Position numbers and translations under genes: made by a program. The notes under the pieces were generated by a model. That model ran no database searches, was not told the origin of the DNA, and was given only the letters and a program-made list of their open reading frames with translations. From assembly GCF_963924675.1 (NCBI RefSeq), contig NC_089224.1, positions 49,176,885 through 49,240,884 on the forward strand: a stretch of 64,000 bases of DNA, read 5' to 3'. Positions 1-12,400 of the stretch are shown here, one piece after another (position 1 is the first letter of the stretch; every line of letters starts with the position of its first letter). Source of the stretch: Phocoena phocoena (taxonomy: Eukaryota; Chordata; Mammalia; Artiodactyla; Phocoenidae).

Positions 1-250
1 TTGTCATTTCTAACTTATGAAAATAAAATTTCATTTAGCACAAGGACAAAATAAATCTAAAGTACTTAATTTCTAAATAATTCTAAGGTGGTGTACATAA
101 ATACATTCTAAAATGCAATAATACATCTGTTGAATAAAGGACAGATGGTAAAAGAAGTTAAAATTCTACACAATGTGACACAGAACTAAGTATGCTAATA
201 AGCTCTGCAGAGTTCTCTGAGACTGTAAGTGCTTTGGCTTTATAGTCTAC

Positions 251-796
251 TGTTGGGAAGGAAAAAAATTTCCTTCTACCCTTCTAGGTTCTTTGGCTGG
301 TCTCAGAATGAAATTGATATAAGACAGATTAACAAGAGAAGAACAAAAATTTAATATCACGTATACCTCCTGTATACTTGGGAGATACCCAGGAAAACTG
401 AGTAACTCCCCGAAATGAATGGCCTAAGCCATCACCTTAAATACCATTTTCACCTAAAGACTACGTAAGATTTTGGTGGGTGGGAGTCAGTTATACGAGG
501 TTCCCAGGAAAAGCACAGTAAACAAGGGTCTGGCTGTTAGGCAGATTTAGGTCCTTGCCTTCTCCACTGATTATACTTTTAGAGATTTGGTCATCTTCAT
601 CTTCCTGGTACAGCAAGGTATACCCTCTTACAAATGGAGATTTCCCTTATAAATGTAAATGTTTCTTACAAAGGGATAACTTCTACTCAGTTTTCAGGGC
701 TTTTCCTATGTCTGTAGTTTCTTAAAAATAATCAGCCTAAAATAATCAATATGCAAAAGAGACATATTTTGGGGTGATATATTTTGCTCCCCCTCA
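251..796 (-). mobile_element. LTR-retrotransposon LTR (family not assigned), copy 1
   Basis: The plus strand starts TGTTGGGAAGG and ends GCTCCCCCTCA, that is TG...CA on the element strand. It shares blocks with 1361-1915 and 4820-5174: CAGATTAACA, GGAGATACCCAGGAAAAC and the AGAGACATATTTTGGGGTG end. No internal retroviral genes are adjacent, so it looks like a solo LTR. Family assignment needs a repeat library. Confidence 0.75.
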
Positions 797-1360
797 TTTT
801 ACTACTCGTGAAAAAGAATACTTTCACAGAAAAACAATTTATACAAAAAGTCTGAAAACAGTACATAGGGAAACTTTATTATTAAAATAAAAGTAGCCTT
901 CAATATTTAACTATCATATGAAAAACTGATGACCTAAATACAAAATGATCTATTGAGGCTGCTTTTTCCTAAATTATAAAAATGTAATTTTAATAGTTGT
1001 GAGGTCCTTAGTTTATACAATACAGGAACTTTTTACCAAAAAAGGAAATCTAACAATGTTAAAATAATTATTTCAAGGTTTCATATGAATTAATTTTTTT
1101 ACATTTATTTCATTAAACAGTGTTCACGTTGTAGGACACACAAATAATATATAATTCTTGAACTTAATTAATTTCAAAAACTATTCAGAAACAAAGACAA
1201 TTGCACAAACAAAGCTAATAAAGGATAGAATCTAAGTGCCATAAGTCTGGACATAAAGGAAAGAGCAATTGATTCTAAGCCATGAGTACAAAAATTTCAA
1301 GGAGGAGTTGATTTCAACTTAAATCTTGAAAAATATTCAACACTGTTTGTAAAGCACTGT

Positions 1361-1915
1361 TGTAGAGGAAGACATTTCTCTCTACCCTTCTGTGTTCTTA
1401 TGGCTGGTCTAAGAATTAAACTGACATGAGACAGATTAACAGGAGAAAATCAAAGGTTTTATAACATGTGTACATGGAAGAGACCCAGGAAAACACAGTA
1501 ACTCAATGAAATGGCCAAAACCCTCCTCGTCTTAAATACCATTTTCAGCTAAAGAGAAAAGAGGATATTGGTGCTAGTGGTTTAGGAGGAAGGCAATTAA
1601 CAAGGAGATGGAAAAGCAAATTCGTGGTAAACAAATGTTTGCTGAACCATGCAGAGACAACAGGACACAGAGAGAAATTTTAACAGACAATTTGCTAGAT
1701 TCTTCCCTGACAACACACACCTAGTTTATACTACAGTTATCTATGGTGATAGTTCCCTTCCTGGAATAGGTCCTCTATCTTCATTCTCTTAGGCAGTCAG
1801 GTGGAAGGTCAAAGTTTCTTCCTGAGTCTTTTGGGCCCTGATTGTTTTTGACTCAAAATAATCCATATGCCAAAGAGACTTTTGGGGTGGCAAATTTTGT
1901 TCCTTTATAGTACAT
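1361..1915 (-). mobile_element. LTR-retrotransposon LTR, copy 2 of the same family
   Basis: Same orientation and block order as the copy at 251-796: CTCTACCCTTCTGTGTTCTT, GACAGATTAACAGGAGAAAA, GAGACCCAGGAAAACACAGT and the terminal CAAAGAGACTTTTGGGGTGG. The right boundary is approximate. Internal segments differ from copy 1, so this is not a simple tandem duplication. Confidence 0.72.
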
Positions 1916-2213
1916 TTTACCATTTATAAAAATTTTTAATAAACACAATCTCTTCTGATAATCTCAAAAACAGGTGAGGTAAGTAGAACTGATAATTATC
2001 TTCCCAGAAAAGGAAATGGAAGCTCTGAAAACTTAACACACAGACGTAAACATTTCCTGGTTAAACTGGGATTCAAGTTCAGGATTTTGTGCCTATCCCA
2101 CTATTCCACAAGCCATATGGGGAAGAAGACTTTCCCAGATATATGTGGAAAATGAACAAAGAACTAGGGTCAAGAAAGAAAGAGTCAAGCAAGAAACTTT
2201 TATAGGTCTTAAC

Positions 2214-2360
2214 AGGGCTTACTCTTGACCTGGAGTAGATGTATATGAGTTTGCACCAGACTACTTGTAGACCTCTGTATATTTCTGGGAAACAAATTCT
2301 ATTGATCCCTCTCAATGCAAATACTTTATTGGAGAGCTGGATAATGTGACAAAAAAATAC
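2214..2360. repeat. Local direct duplication, left copy
   Basis: This 147-bp block starting AGGGCTTACTCTTGACCTG and ending at the run GAGAGCTGGATAATGTGACA recurs at 2763-2907 in the same orientation. Only scattered substitutions and 1-2-base indels separate the two, and flanks differ on both sides. I do not recognise it as a known interspersed repeat. Confidence 0.85.
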
Positions 2361-2762
2361 AACAATTGAAAAACTATATGGACTCATACTTATCTTAAAA
2401 CAAATTCTTCAAAGGAGAAAACATTATTGATACATTGACAACAAATGATTTAAAATAATATTCGAGAAATACACAAAAAACTTATGCATACTCTTAACAC
2501 TTTCCAGTTTACTGGACTTGACTCATGATGGTGAAGATCTAAGTTGTTTCCTAATGTGAGTTTCAGTCCTCTCTGATCCTTCTGCACCATTAGTCTTCTT
2601 GTGAGTTCAACCCCCTTCATTTAATTCAACAGTCATTTACCGATTGGTTATGCTGCCCTGGGACATGGATATTTCCCAACACAATATGAAGAATCTCAGC
2701 TAATTTTAATCAGTTTTTTCCATAGTATGATATACTCCCTACTGTTGGACTTATGTCTTTGT

Positions 2763-2907
2763 AGGGCTTACTCTTGACCTGAAATAGAGGTATATGAGTT
2801 TCTACCAGAATATTGTAGACCTCTGTATATTTCTGTGAAACAAATTCTGTTGTTCTTTCTCAATGCAAATACTTTATTGGAGAGCTGGATAATGTGACAG
2901 AAAATAC
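2763..2907. repeat. Local direct duplication, right copy
   Basis: Partner of the block at 2214-2360, about 400 bp downstream of its end. Shared 20-base stretches include CTCAATGCAAATACTTTATT. Divergence of roughly 10-15 percent by eye suggests an old duplication. Confidence 0.85.
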
Positions 2908-3204
2908 AGTGTTCAGGAATACATGAACATTTTTACTTTTTCCAAATCACTCTATCATGAAATTATAGTCTCCATTTACTAAAAAATACTACAAGCAGAA
3001 AAAGAATACCACCTTTTTCTCTTTGGTTTCTCTCAGTGGTTTTTAATCACTGCCCCAAACAGCATAGTTTTCATAAATATACTTTAAAATATTTTAGCAT
3101 GTTAGATTCCAGGGTGGAGTGAATAGAAGAGACTGTATTTTTAAAAATTATTTTATGAAAACAATTATACCTTTAAAAAATGATTTTGACAGTGGTGATA
3201 TAAA

Positions 3205-3415
3205 AATATTAGTAAGAAGCAGTGCAATCTAGGGGAAATTGAATTTTGAGCCTGGTCTGGATCTCACTTCTAGCTCTGATTGCTTTACCTGGTAAAATAT
3301 TTAACCTATTTTACCTTTAGTTTCCTCATCTGTGAAATGGGAATAGTAACAGCTATTTTGCAGGTTATAAGCATTAAATATGATCATATACCACAATTCT
3401 CAGTAGACGGTAAGT
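3205..3415 (+). mobile_element. MIR SINE
   Basis: It shows the MIR core and 3' hallmarks: CACTTCTAGCTCTGATTG, AGTTTCCTCATCTGTGAAAT, GGGAATAGTAACAGCTATTT and the GGTTATAAGCATTAAATA block. It is diverged, as expected of an ancient mammal-wide element. Confidence 0.8.
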
Positions 3416-3561
3416 TCTAGACGGTTCATCATCATCATCATCATTATCATTATTGTCTCTATTACTGTTAATCATAACAGCTAGTTAATAATATTACTTG
3501 AGCTAAAATATAATTACTTGCATTAAATATTGCTGAATTATCTATTAAATCAACTTTACAC

Positions 3562-3766
3562 TTTTTTTTTTTTTGCGGTACACGGGCCTCTCACTGTTGT
3601 GGCCTCTTCCATTGCGGAGAACAGGCTCCGGGAGCGCAGGCTCAGCGGCCATGGCTCACGGGCCCAGCCACTTCGCGGCATGCGGGATCCTCCCGGACCG
3701 GGGCACGAACCCGCGGCCCCTGCATCGGCAGGCGGACTCCCAACCACTGCACCACGAGGGAAGCCC
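3562..3766 (-). mobile_element. CHR-type tRNA-Glu-derived SINE
   Basis: The plus strand begins with a T-run and ends CGAGGGAAGCC, so the element is in minus orientation. The tRNA-related promoter part and the GC-rich body are full length. Imperfect target duplications flank it (TCAACTTTACAC against TCAACTTTATAC). It sits in unique AT-rich DNA next to a MIR. Confidence 0.93.
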
Positions 3767-4316
3767 CTCAACTTTATACTTTTGATTAAAATATAACATA
3801 ATGAAGAAATGTAACAAACATCTTAAATTTGAGATTTCAGTTTTGGAAATTGGCATTATTTTTTTATCTTAAGATTGGGTACAACTCATGAAAATTTTAG
3901 ATACCAGTGGAAAAGTACCTTTTTAAGGTCTGTTATGTTTAAAATATTTAAAGTCTGTTAACTGCCTAATGTGAATCTATGTTTAAACATAAGAACTGGT
4001 CAAAATTATTTGCATTTAAGTTTAAAATGGAGGACAAGAGAGATACTACTTCTAAAGAATTTGATAAGGGAAAGTCCATAGCACATATTAAAGTGTTATT
4101 CAAGGTATACTCTCAAAAAATTGTCAAACTGATTTCACCTCTCCAAAAACAGAAAGGAAAATTTCAATATATATTTGTAAATGAAAGTCTGAGGAAGTGT
4201 TAAAGGCATTCGGTTTGTGTGGTATTAGATCATCTCAAGTCCAGCACTGAGCATTTAATTTACCAAAAAGATGGCTCCTTTCAAAACTGAAATAAAGCAC
4301 CTGACTTTTTAAAGTT

Positions 4317-4505
4317 TGTGTATTACTTTGTTAGAGCTGCCATAACAAAGTACACAGACTGGGTGGCTTCAACCCTAATAACCTCATTTTAACTTAATTA
4401 AATTTTTAAAGACCTCCATCTTCAAATATAGTCACATTCTGAGATACAGGGGATTAGGACTTTGACGTAAGAATTTGGGTGGGGGACACAACTTATCCCT
4501 TAACA
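4317..4505 (-). mobile_element. MaLR (MLT1-type) LTR with internal deletion
   Basis: The left end reads TTGTTAGAGCTGCCATAACA and CAGACTGGGTGGCTTCAA. The right end reads GACCTCCATCTTCAAATATA, GGGGATTAGGACTTTGACGT and GGACACAACTTATCCCTTAA. Both are reverse-strand MLT1 ends. The usual central ~200 bp are missing between them. Confidence 0.78.
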
Positions 4506-4819
4506 GAGTGAAATGTTAAGACATTATTTTAAAAAGGATCTACTTATATGTTTCATTTCTACTATGTATTATACAAATATTGTTTTCATGTTTTTACTGT
4601 CTTTTAAACCCATTTTGAATGAATTTCATATATATCCTTCTAAAATAAGGGAACTCAAATAAAGGGGTTAAATCATGACTCATACAATTGCATTAGGTTA
4701 ATATTTTAAAAAACAGTGACAAATTAGTACACTAATTTGACACATGGTCCAATGAAAACAATTTCTGTTGGCTTTTAAGACTTAAAATGGCTTTCTGGAT
4801 CTACTATGGTAGTAGTCAA

Positions 4820-5174
4820 TGAAGGGGAGCAGAATTTTGCCACCCCAAAATGTCTCTTTGACATATGTCTTATCTTGAGCTGGTTGTTTTTAAGAAACGG
4901 CAGACACAAGGAGAGGCTCTGAAAACTGAGTAGTAACTGACTGCCCAGCCCCGACATCTTTTCTTGTCTTTAGCTGAGGAAGGTGTATAAGGTGACGGCT
5001 TGGACCATTTCAGGGTGTTACTTCAGTTTTCCTGGGCATCTCCTATGTATACAGGAGGTATGCCTGTTGTTAAACTTCTGTTTGTTTTTTCCTGTTAATC
5101 TGTCTTTTTATTACCGGGGATATCTCATCTGAGAACCTAAAAGAATAGAGGAAAAATTCCTTTCCTCCTCCACA
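4820..5174 (+). mobile_element. LTR-retrotransposon LTR, copy 3, opposite orientation and shortened
   Basis: It starts TGAAGGGGAGCAGAATTTTG, passes CCACCCCAAAATGTCTCTTT and TTTCCTGGGCATCTCC, and ends CCTTTCCTCCTCCACA. These are reverse complements of blocks in copies 1 and 2. At about 355 bp it lacks part of the middle. Confidence 0.72.
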
Positions 5175-6334
5175 TCATTTATGGCAGTTGGAATGAAATA
5201 ATAAACTTCTCTAGGTTTCAACCCTAACATAGTAAGTAGTAGTGTAGTACAATATACCCACAGAAATAAAAATTATACAAAACCTGGCAAAAAAGAATAT
5301 TGTTCTGAAACAAAAAAGATAAATTGTTATAAACTGTATCACGTTCTAGCTGGCAGTACATACATTATTTCAATTACTTATTTTATCTTAAGATAAATGA
5401 ACATGAGCATTTCTTGTTCTTTATGTTATAATATGAAACTGATATGTGTCATTCAGTAATAATGAGATGACGGCCTGTGTTACCTGAGCATATGGCAAGT
5501 GTTAGGAGTATAAGGAATCATATTATCTGCTGTATATCACTAGATCTCCTACGAATCAATTCACAGACATACAAAATGTAAGTAGCTACATTAATATTTT
5601 TGTCTATATATCTGTAAACTTCCAGCTTTTTCTAAGAATATTTCCTTTATAACAATAACAAAAAGTATTAAAATAAAACCAAGCCCACTTAACTGAAATT
5701 GATGACAATGTTATTTATATACAAAAATGTAAATTAAGTACAAAGTTGTAAAGATAAATGTTAAGATTTTTAAACAACATTTTACTATTAAAGACAGCCA
5801 TGTTGTAAAGTGAGTATAGGGTTTATACAGAGTGGTTCTATTAAAACAGGGAGAGCTATACCAAATCATATGGGCATAAATTTTTATCTAAAATGAGATG
5901 AGACATGTATAATTTTCAAGTTTAAAATTAAAATTATAAACATATTACCATTTTACTGCATAAAGCTAAAACTATGCTTTTTTTTTAGTTCAAATATTGT
6001 ACATCTGTATGCGTTTTGAAATGTAACAGAGAAAGTAAAATACTTAAGTTATACCTAATAAACACATAGAGGGTAAATTTTTATACTTTCTATTGTTATC
6101 ATTCTTTTTATCTTTGAAAATATTTTAAACCTATGTCAACACAAGCATGAGTGTTTCCACATTTACTTCACTAACATTGATTTTTTAACCCCATTTTTGT
6201 AAGCCAATGATTTTGAATTTAAATTAAGGATTCACACAAGCTTTAAGTTCATGAGGCCTCATTTTAAAATATAATCCTTTATGTTAAAATTCAGATTTAA
6301 CTTGCTCAGTTCAATATCGTAAAGATTAGACTAC
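5175..6334. other. CNTLN intron, unique AT-rich DNA
   Basis: No repeat family or exon is recognised. It lies immediately 3' of the exon at 6335-6426 on the transcript. Confidence 0.6.
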
Positions 6335-6426
6335 CTTCTGCAATGTCTGCTCCGACATTTCTTTCCAATTCTTCTCTGGAGTACTCTTCTTGACCCCATC
6401 ATCTTCACCGTATCTAAAGAGTTCTT
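6335..6426 (-). CDS. CNTLN: CNTLN coding exon (most 3' in window)
   Basis: This 92-nt exon enters in phase 1 and leaves in phase 0. The acceptor is TCTGACAG|AAGAAC and the donor CAGAAG|GTAGTC. With the G carried from the previous exon it reads [20 protein letters not shown] then [11 protein letters not shown], which matches the centlein segment after AERRE. The acidic patch GEDDG is followed by a Lys-rich patch. The next centlein exon (starting VTELEN in human) was looked for down to position 1 and not found, so it lies outside the window. Confidence 0.94.
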
Positions 6427-9400
6427 CTGTCAGAGAATAAATAATATATTATGGTACCTCATATGCTCCTGAAACACTGTTCTGTCATTTTAAGAAAAAG
6501 GGGTGTATGGTTTCTCAACTATGAATAACGTAGTCTATTTTATTGTCAACTATTTGGCCAGTAACTGAAGGGTGACCTTTTTCAAGATTTTCAGTCTCAC
6601 AATTATGTATCTTTATAGTGTCCCTTTCTTTTTTTGCAGCGTAAGATTTTCAAAGGTATAACAGATCTGCAGGTTAACAATGCTGTATTTTTATTCCCAT
6701 TTTCATTCTTTTGTAGACCATTCCCCTTTGCCTTAAAAGCAGAATTCACTGCCTTTTTATCTACACAGTCACTACTAGTTTTGTTCTCTGGATCTTGTTC
6801 CCTGCCAGGAGGATCAGAGTGATTGCTGAACAAAGCAAACAGTAACAGAATTAGGGTAGACTGAAACTGTAACACCTCCTACCACCACCTTTCTTTAAAG
6901 TAAAAGATCATGCACTGGGCAGAGTAAAGCATAAAAATCACATTTCCGGAAAAAGTGACTTTATAACAAATAGAAACCCAGGTAATGGGTAAAGTTGCTC
7001 CTACAAATCATTCCTACACTACCCAGGCATTTGACTAATAAAACCCCTTCGAACAGCAAAACTGTATAAGCAACATAACAACATTAAAGGAAAAAAATCA
7101 TAAAACTTCAGTTAATATTATTAGAATTGAAATACATTAAAACCTATAAATATCTTTTTCTTAGAAGATAAATTATGGTGACAAATTTAACATTTTCTTA
7201 CTGAATTATTTTTGAAATACACATTTCTCAAAGAATCAAAAAGGGGGCAAAAAGAATACATAAAGCTAAAAGGATACATATCTGTGTTAGTCTGAGATGA
7301 TTTTGCTTTAAAGTATGCTTGGCTGCTGTAGGTCAGTATGAAACTTTGATTTATCAACAAAGAAAAAAGAAAACAATATTACTCTCTGTAGAGTAGAAAT
7401 CCTCTTGGTATAAACAGTGACTAACAAGTTTGTTAGAGTGAATTAGGCATTTCTTTTGTCTTTGAAACATGACATATCCAATTAAAACTTCTGTACTCCT
7501 GAAATAAATAGAACACTATCCTAAGGATAATAAAAGCTAGAATAGGTAGAATTTGCCACCCGGGGAATATGTACCTTTATCTTGATGATAATCTGTTGGT
7601 TCCCGAGTTTCTTTGTCTAGTCCCTTAACACCATGGTGCTGAATTCATTTACAAAACTCTTTCAGCAATACAGAAATAATATGCAAATACAATTCATCTG
7701 TTCTAGTCATTTAAATATCTGCTATAGTTCTAAGTAAAATATTTACACTTAAAAATAAGAAAATAGTTCTATATTCAAAGACTGTAGAGTGCTAAAAGTA
7801 GCTAAATTATTCCAACAATATAAATGTTGAAGACTGATTTAAAAATGAATTTGATTGCTGCTTTTGTGCTCCTAGGTGTGTGCAAGATTCCCTGGTGGAC
7901 TGGAAGACCATGTTCACTTGTGGTTTTCTGTTGAAAACTTTGTTTCTCACCTTCACAGGTTTTACAAAGAATACATGGCAGCTAGGCCCAGGCCATGGAG
8001 AGGAACAAAGACCCAACTCTCTACCCCTTGATTCCCTTCCCCTTCAAGGATCTCAGGATTTGGGAAGTGAACCAAGAGGACCTAGTTAGAAATATACAGT
8101 TCTATTTTTGTCCTTTGGTGGATGTGTGAGAATGTGCTTCTCCTTACTGGAAATTTATTTTAAAAACTGTGGATTTAAATGCTTTACTTTTATTTTTACC
8201 ACTATACAAATTTGTTCTGATTTATATTCTTTCTCAGGAGTTTCTTCTCTCCCCACTTTTTCTTTTTAACTTTTAACTTTGCTTACTCATAGTTGTTTAA
8301 ACATTTTTCTCTATCGCCTATGTTTTTTTGGTCCCCTTAATTCTCCTGGATTACATTATAAATTAATGTAAGTTCTTCTGCAACTTTTTCTCCTTCTTTT
8401 AGATTCTCTTTTAGCTATTTTAACAAATTAATATTAAAAATCTGTTATCATTATAAGGGATTGCAGAATATGCCAGCCTAATATATGCCACTTTGGTATA
8501 TTGATTACTTTCAGCAGTAGGAACTTCAAAAGCTGCAAATGCAGGTAGAGGCTTTCTCTGAACTCCCCTTATCTGCCAGAAGACCCTCCAGAAGGAACTT
8601 GAGTGTTATTACCCACTCCCCTAAAGTTTCATCAACCAGAGAAGATTAACTCTTATCACAGGAGAGGAAACTAGAAGTCCACACTATACCCAGACAAGCT
8701 TTACTACAAACTATCATTCCTCTCAGCTAGTCTTCTATGGGCCCATTCATCTTTTCTAAAATCATTTACTCTCCCCTAAGAGGCCTACATCCCTCCTCCT
8801 CTCTCCCTATTAAGACAGTATGTAATCCTGAATTCTAAAGCCACCTCTTTGAGTACTCACTCTTCCCTGGGTTTCTTCCACGTGTATACCATGAGGTATA
8901 AACATTAATAAATTTCTGGTTTCCTCTTGCTAATCTGTCTTTTATTATAGGGGTTTCAGCTAAAAAGGGTAGAAGGAAAATTCTTATTCCTCCCCTACAA
9001 TTATATTTTTACTCATCTTAATATGATGATATAAAGAAAGAAGAATAGGTATCTTGTGTATTGGCAATTTCCTAAAAAATACTGAAACCAAGCAGGACCC
9101 TGTGGAGGCTCCTGGGTATGAAAGCCTTTCTGTGTCCCCCGTTCCTTGTTTGTAGAGAATAGACTCCAGCCTCCATGACCTTCCCTGAGTCCCAAAGGGC
9201 AGATTCAAACAGTTGCTAATCATGGAAGGGAGGGGCTGCAGAGACAAGGCAGGAGCAGCCAAGAAACAATAGTGCAGCCTTGGGGCAGGTCCTGGTTTCA
9301 CCTCAAGGGATACACACAACAGTACCTTTGAGCTCTTTACAGAACTAAAATCCCCAACAAACGGAAGATGTTAGCATTCTTCCTTCCAGAGAAGACCAGC

Positions 9401-12400
9401 TGAGGCCAGATTAAAGGAACCATAGAAGCTCATCAAGAGATGGCCTGAGACCAGATTAAAAGAGTGCAGGCCCTGCACACACCCTGATCTTATCGGCAAA
9501 CTCACCCCTGAACTATTGCTGTAAAACTCCTCACCAAATCCTCCCAGGTTGGGACACAGAGTTTTCAAGGGCAGGAGCCCACTGTGTCCCCCTTTGCCTG
9601 GCAAAGCAATAGAGCTATTCTTTCCTACTTCACCCAAAACTCTGTCTCTGAGATTCAATTGGGCACCAGGGCACAGAGGCCGAGTTTTTGGCATCAATAT
9701 TACTATTTTTTCTTCACTTTTAGGAAAAGTGAATATATTACTTTAGAGGGTACTTGCCATAACATACAGTAAGAAATATATATTTGGTCTTTTTCCCTGG
9801 CTCCCCACACAAAGCTTCTAAAGTCCTTGGAATTTCATAAGTGATAGAGGTGAGAGGATTATCTTCTGTTATTTATAACAAGCCTCTTTGCACAAGGTTC
9901 CCCATAAATCTATTTTCCTTTATATTTCACTTCTACTTAACACAAGCTGGATATAAAAATGTTGTTAGAGACACCAACAAAAGTTGCAGGGTGCAAAATT
10001 AATACACAGAAATCTCCTGCATTTCTATACACTAATAATGAAAGATCAGAGAGAAGAATTAAGGAAACAATCCCTTTTATCATCACATCAAAAAGAATAA
10101 AATACCCAGGAATAAAATTACCTAAGAAGGCAAAAGACTACTCAGGAAACTATAAAACACTGATGAAATAAATCAAAGATGACACAAACAGATGTAAAGA
10201 TATACCATGTTCTTGGATTGGAAGAATCAACATCATCAAAATGACTATACTACCCAAGGCAATCTATAGATTCAATGCCATCCCTATCAAATTATCAATG
10301 GCACTTTTCACAGAACTAGAACAAAATATTTTAAATTTGTATGGAAACACAAAAGACCCCAGATAGCCAAAGCCATCCTGAGAAAGAAAAACAGAGCTAG
10401 AGGAATCAAGCTCCCTGACCTCAGACTATACTACAAAGCTACAGCCATCTAAATAGTATGGTACTGGCACAAAAACAGAAACATATTTCAATGGAACCAG
10501 ACAGAAAGCCCAGAAATAAACCCATGCACCTATGGTCAAGTAATCTACAACAAAGGAGGCAAGAATATACAATGGAGAAAAAACAGTCTCTTCACTAAGT
10601 GGTGCTGGGAAAACTGTACCGCTACATGTAAAAGAATGAAATTAGGACATTCTCTAACATCATAATACACAAAAATAAACTCAAAATGGATAAAAGACTT
10701 AAATTTAAGACTGAATACTTAAAACTCTTTGAGGAAAACATAGGCAGAACACACTGTTACATAAATCACAGCAATATCTTTTCAGATCTACCTCCTAGAG
10801 TAATGAAAATAAAACCAGAAATAAACAAATGGGACATAATTAAACCTAAAAGCTTTTTCACAGCAAAGGAAACCATAAACAAAATGAAAAGACAACCCAC
10901 AGAATGGGAGAAAATATTTGCAAATGAAGCGACCAACAAGGGATTAATCTCTAAAATATAAAAACAGATCATGCAACTCAATATCAAAAAAACAACCCAA
11001 TCCAAAAATGGGCAGAAGACCTAAATAGACACTTCTCCAAAGAAAACATACACATGGCCAAAAAAGCACATGAAAAGATGCTCAACATCACTAATTATTA
11101 GAGAAATTCAAATCAAAACTACAATGAGGTATCACCTCACACTGGTCAGAATGGCCATCATCAAAAAGTCTACAAACAATAAGTGCTGGAGAGGGTGTGG
11201 AGAAAAGGGAACCCTCCGACACTGTTGGTGGAAATGCAAATTGGTACAACCACTATGGAGAACAGTATGGAGTTTCCTTAAAAAACCAAAAGTAGAACTG
11301 CTATATGATCCAGCAATCCCACTCCTGAGCATATATCCAGAGAAAACCATAATTTGAAAAGATACATGCAGCCCAATGTTCACTGCAGCACTATTAACAA
11401 TAGCCAGGACACAGAAGCAACCTAAATGTCCATCAACAGACGAGTGAATAAAGAAGATGTGGTACATATATACAACGGAATATTACTCAGCCATAAAAAG
11501 AACGAAATAACGTCATTTGCAGCAACATTGGTGGACCTAGAGAATGTCATACTTTATGAAGTAAGTCAGACAGAGAAAGACAAATAATATATCACTTATA
11601 TGTGGAATCTAAAAAAAAAGACACAAATGGACTTCTTTACAAAACAGAAACAGAGTCACATATGTAGAAAACAATCTTATGGTTATGGGGGGAAAGGTGG
11701 GGGAAGGATAAATTGGGAGATTGGAATTGACATATACACGCTACTATATATGAAATAGATAACTAGTAAGGACCTACTGTATAGCACAGGGAACTCTACT
11801 CAATATGCTGTAATGGCCTATATGGGAAAAGAATCTAAAACAGAGTGGATATATGTATATGTATAAATGATTCACTTTGCTGTACACTTGAAACACAACA
11901 TTGTAAATCAACTATACTCCAATAAAAACTTTACAAAAAGAATAATCCAGAATAAATAAAAATACACAAAACAAAATATACTATGAAGGCTCCCACTGAC
12001 CTAAGATGAAACAATCTGAATATCAAAAAGAATAATGCCTTCAATGGATTAAAAAATCTTTAAATATATCAACAGAAATTCTGAGTTTCTAACACTAACA
12101 AAAGCCACCAAGTCATTGATCACCTTTGAAGGATGCTAGGTCACCAAATGAAAATTGGTAAAGAGGTGTAATCAAGATTTTTCTTGCCTTTCCTGTACAA
12201 ACTGTATTTCAGGATAACCAAATAGTTATCCATATTCTTCTTCATAGAATTCCAGATAAAAAGTGCACAAAAAATGCTAAAATCAGAAAATTGCTGTGTT
12301 GCAACCCCAAATGAAATAATGAATTTTGATAACAATAACCAATGGATGCTAAAACCAGTAAATGAAACATTGATTGGGAATTTAATAATAGAGGGATTAG

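Noticed and set aside
1..6334. Next CNTLN exon (start VTELEN in human)
   Set aside because: No matching stretch with splice sites was seen on the minus strand; it is taken to lie outside the window.
7880..8089. Plus-strand 69-codon frame with a GC-richer end
   Set aside because: No start context, domain, splice signal or family match was recognised; not enough to call a gene or processed pseudogene.
11070..11357. Protein-coding gene with a Cys/His-rich motif
   Set aside because: It is the C-terminal part of a decayed L1 ORF2, in correct order with neighbouring L1 pieces.
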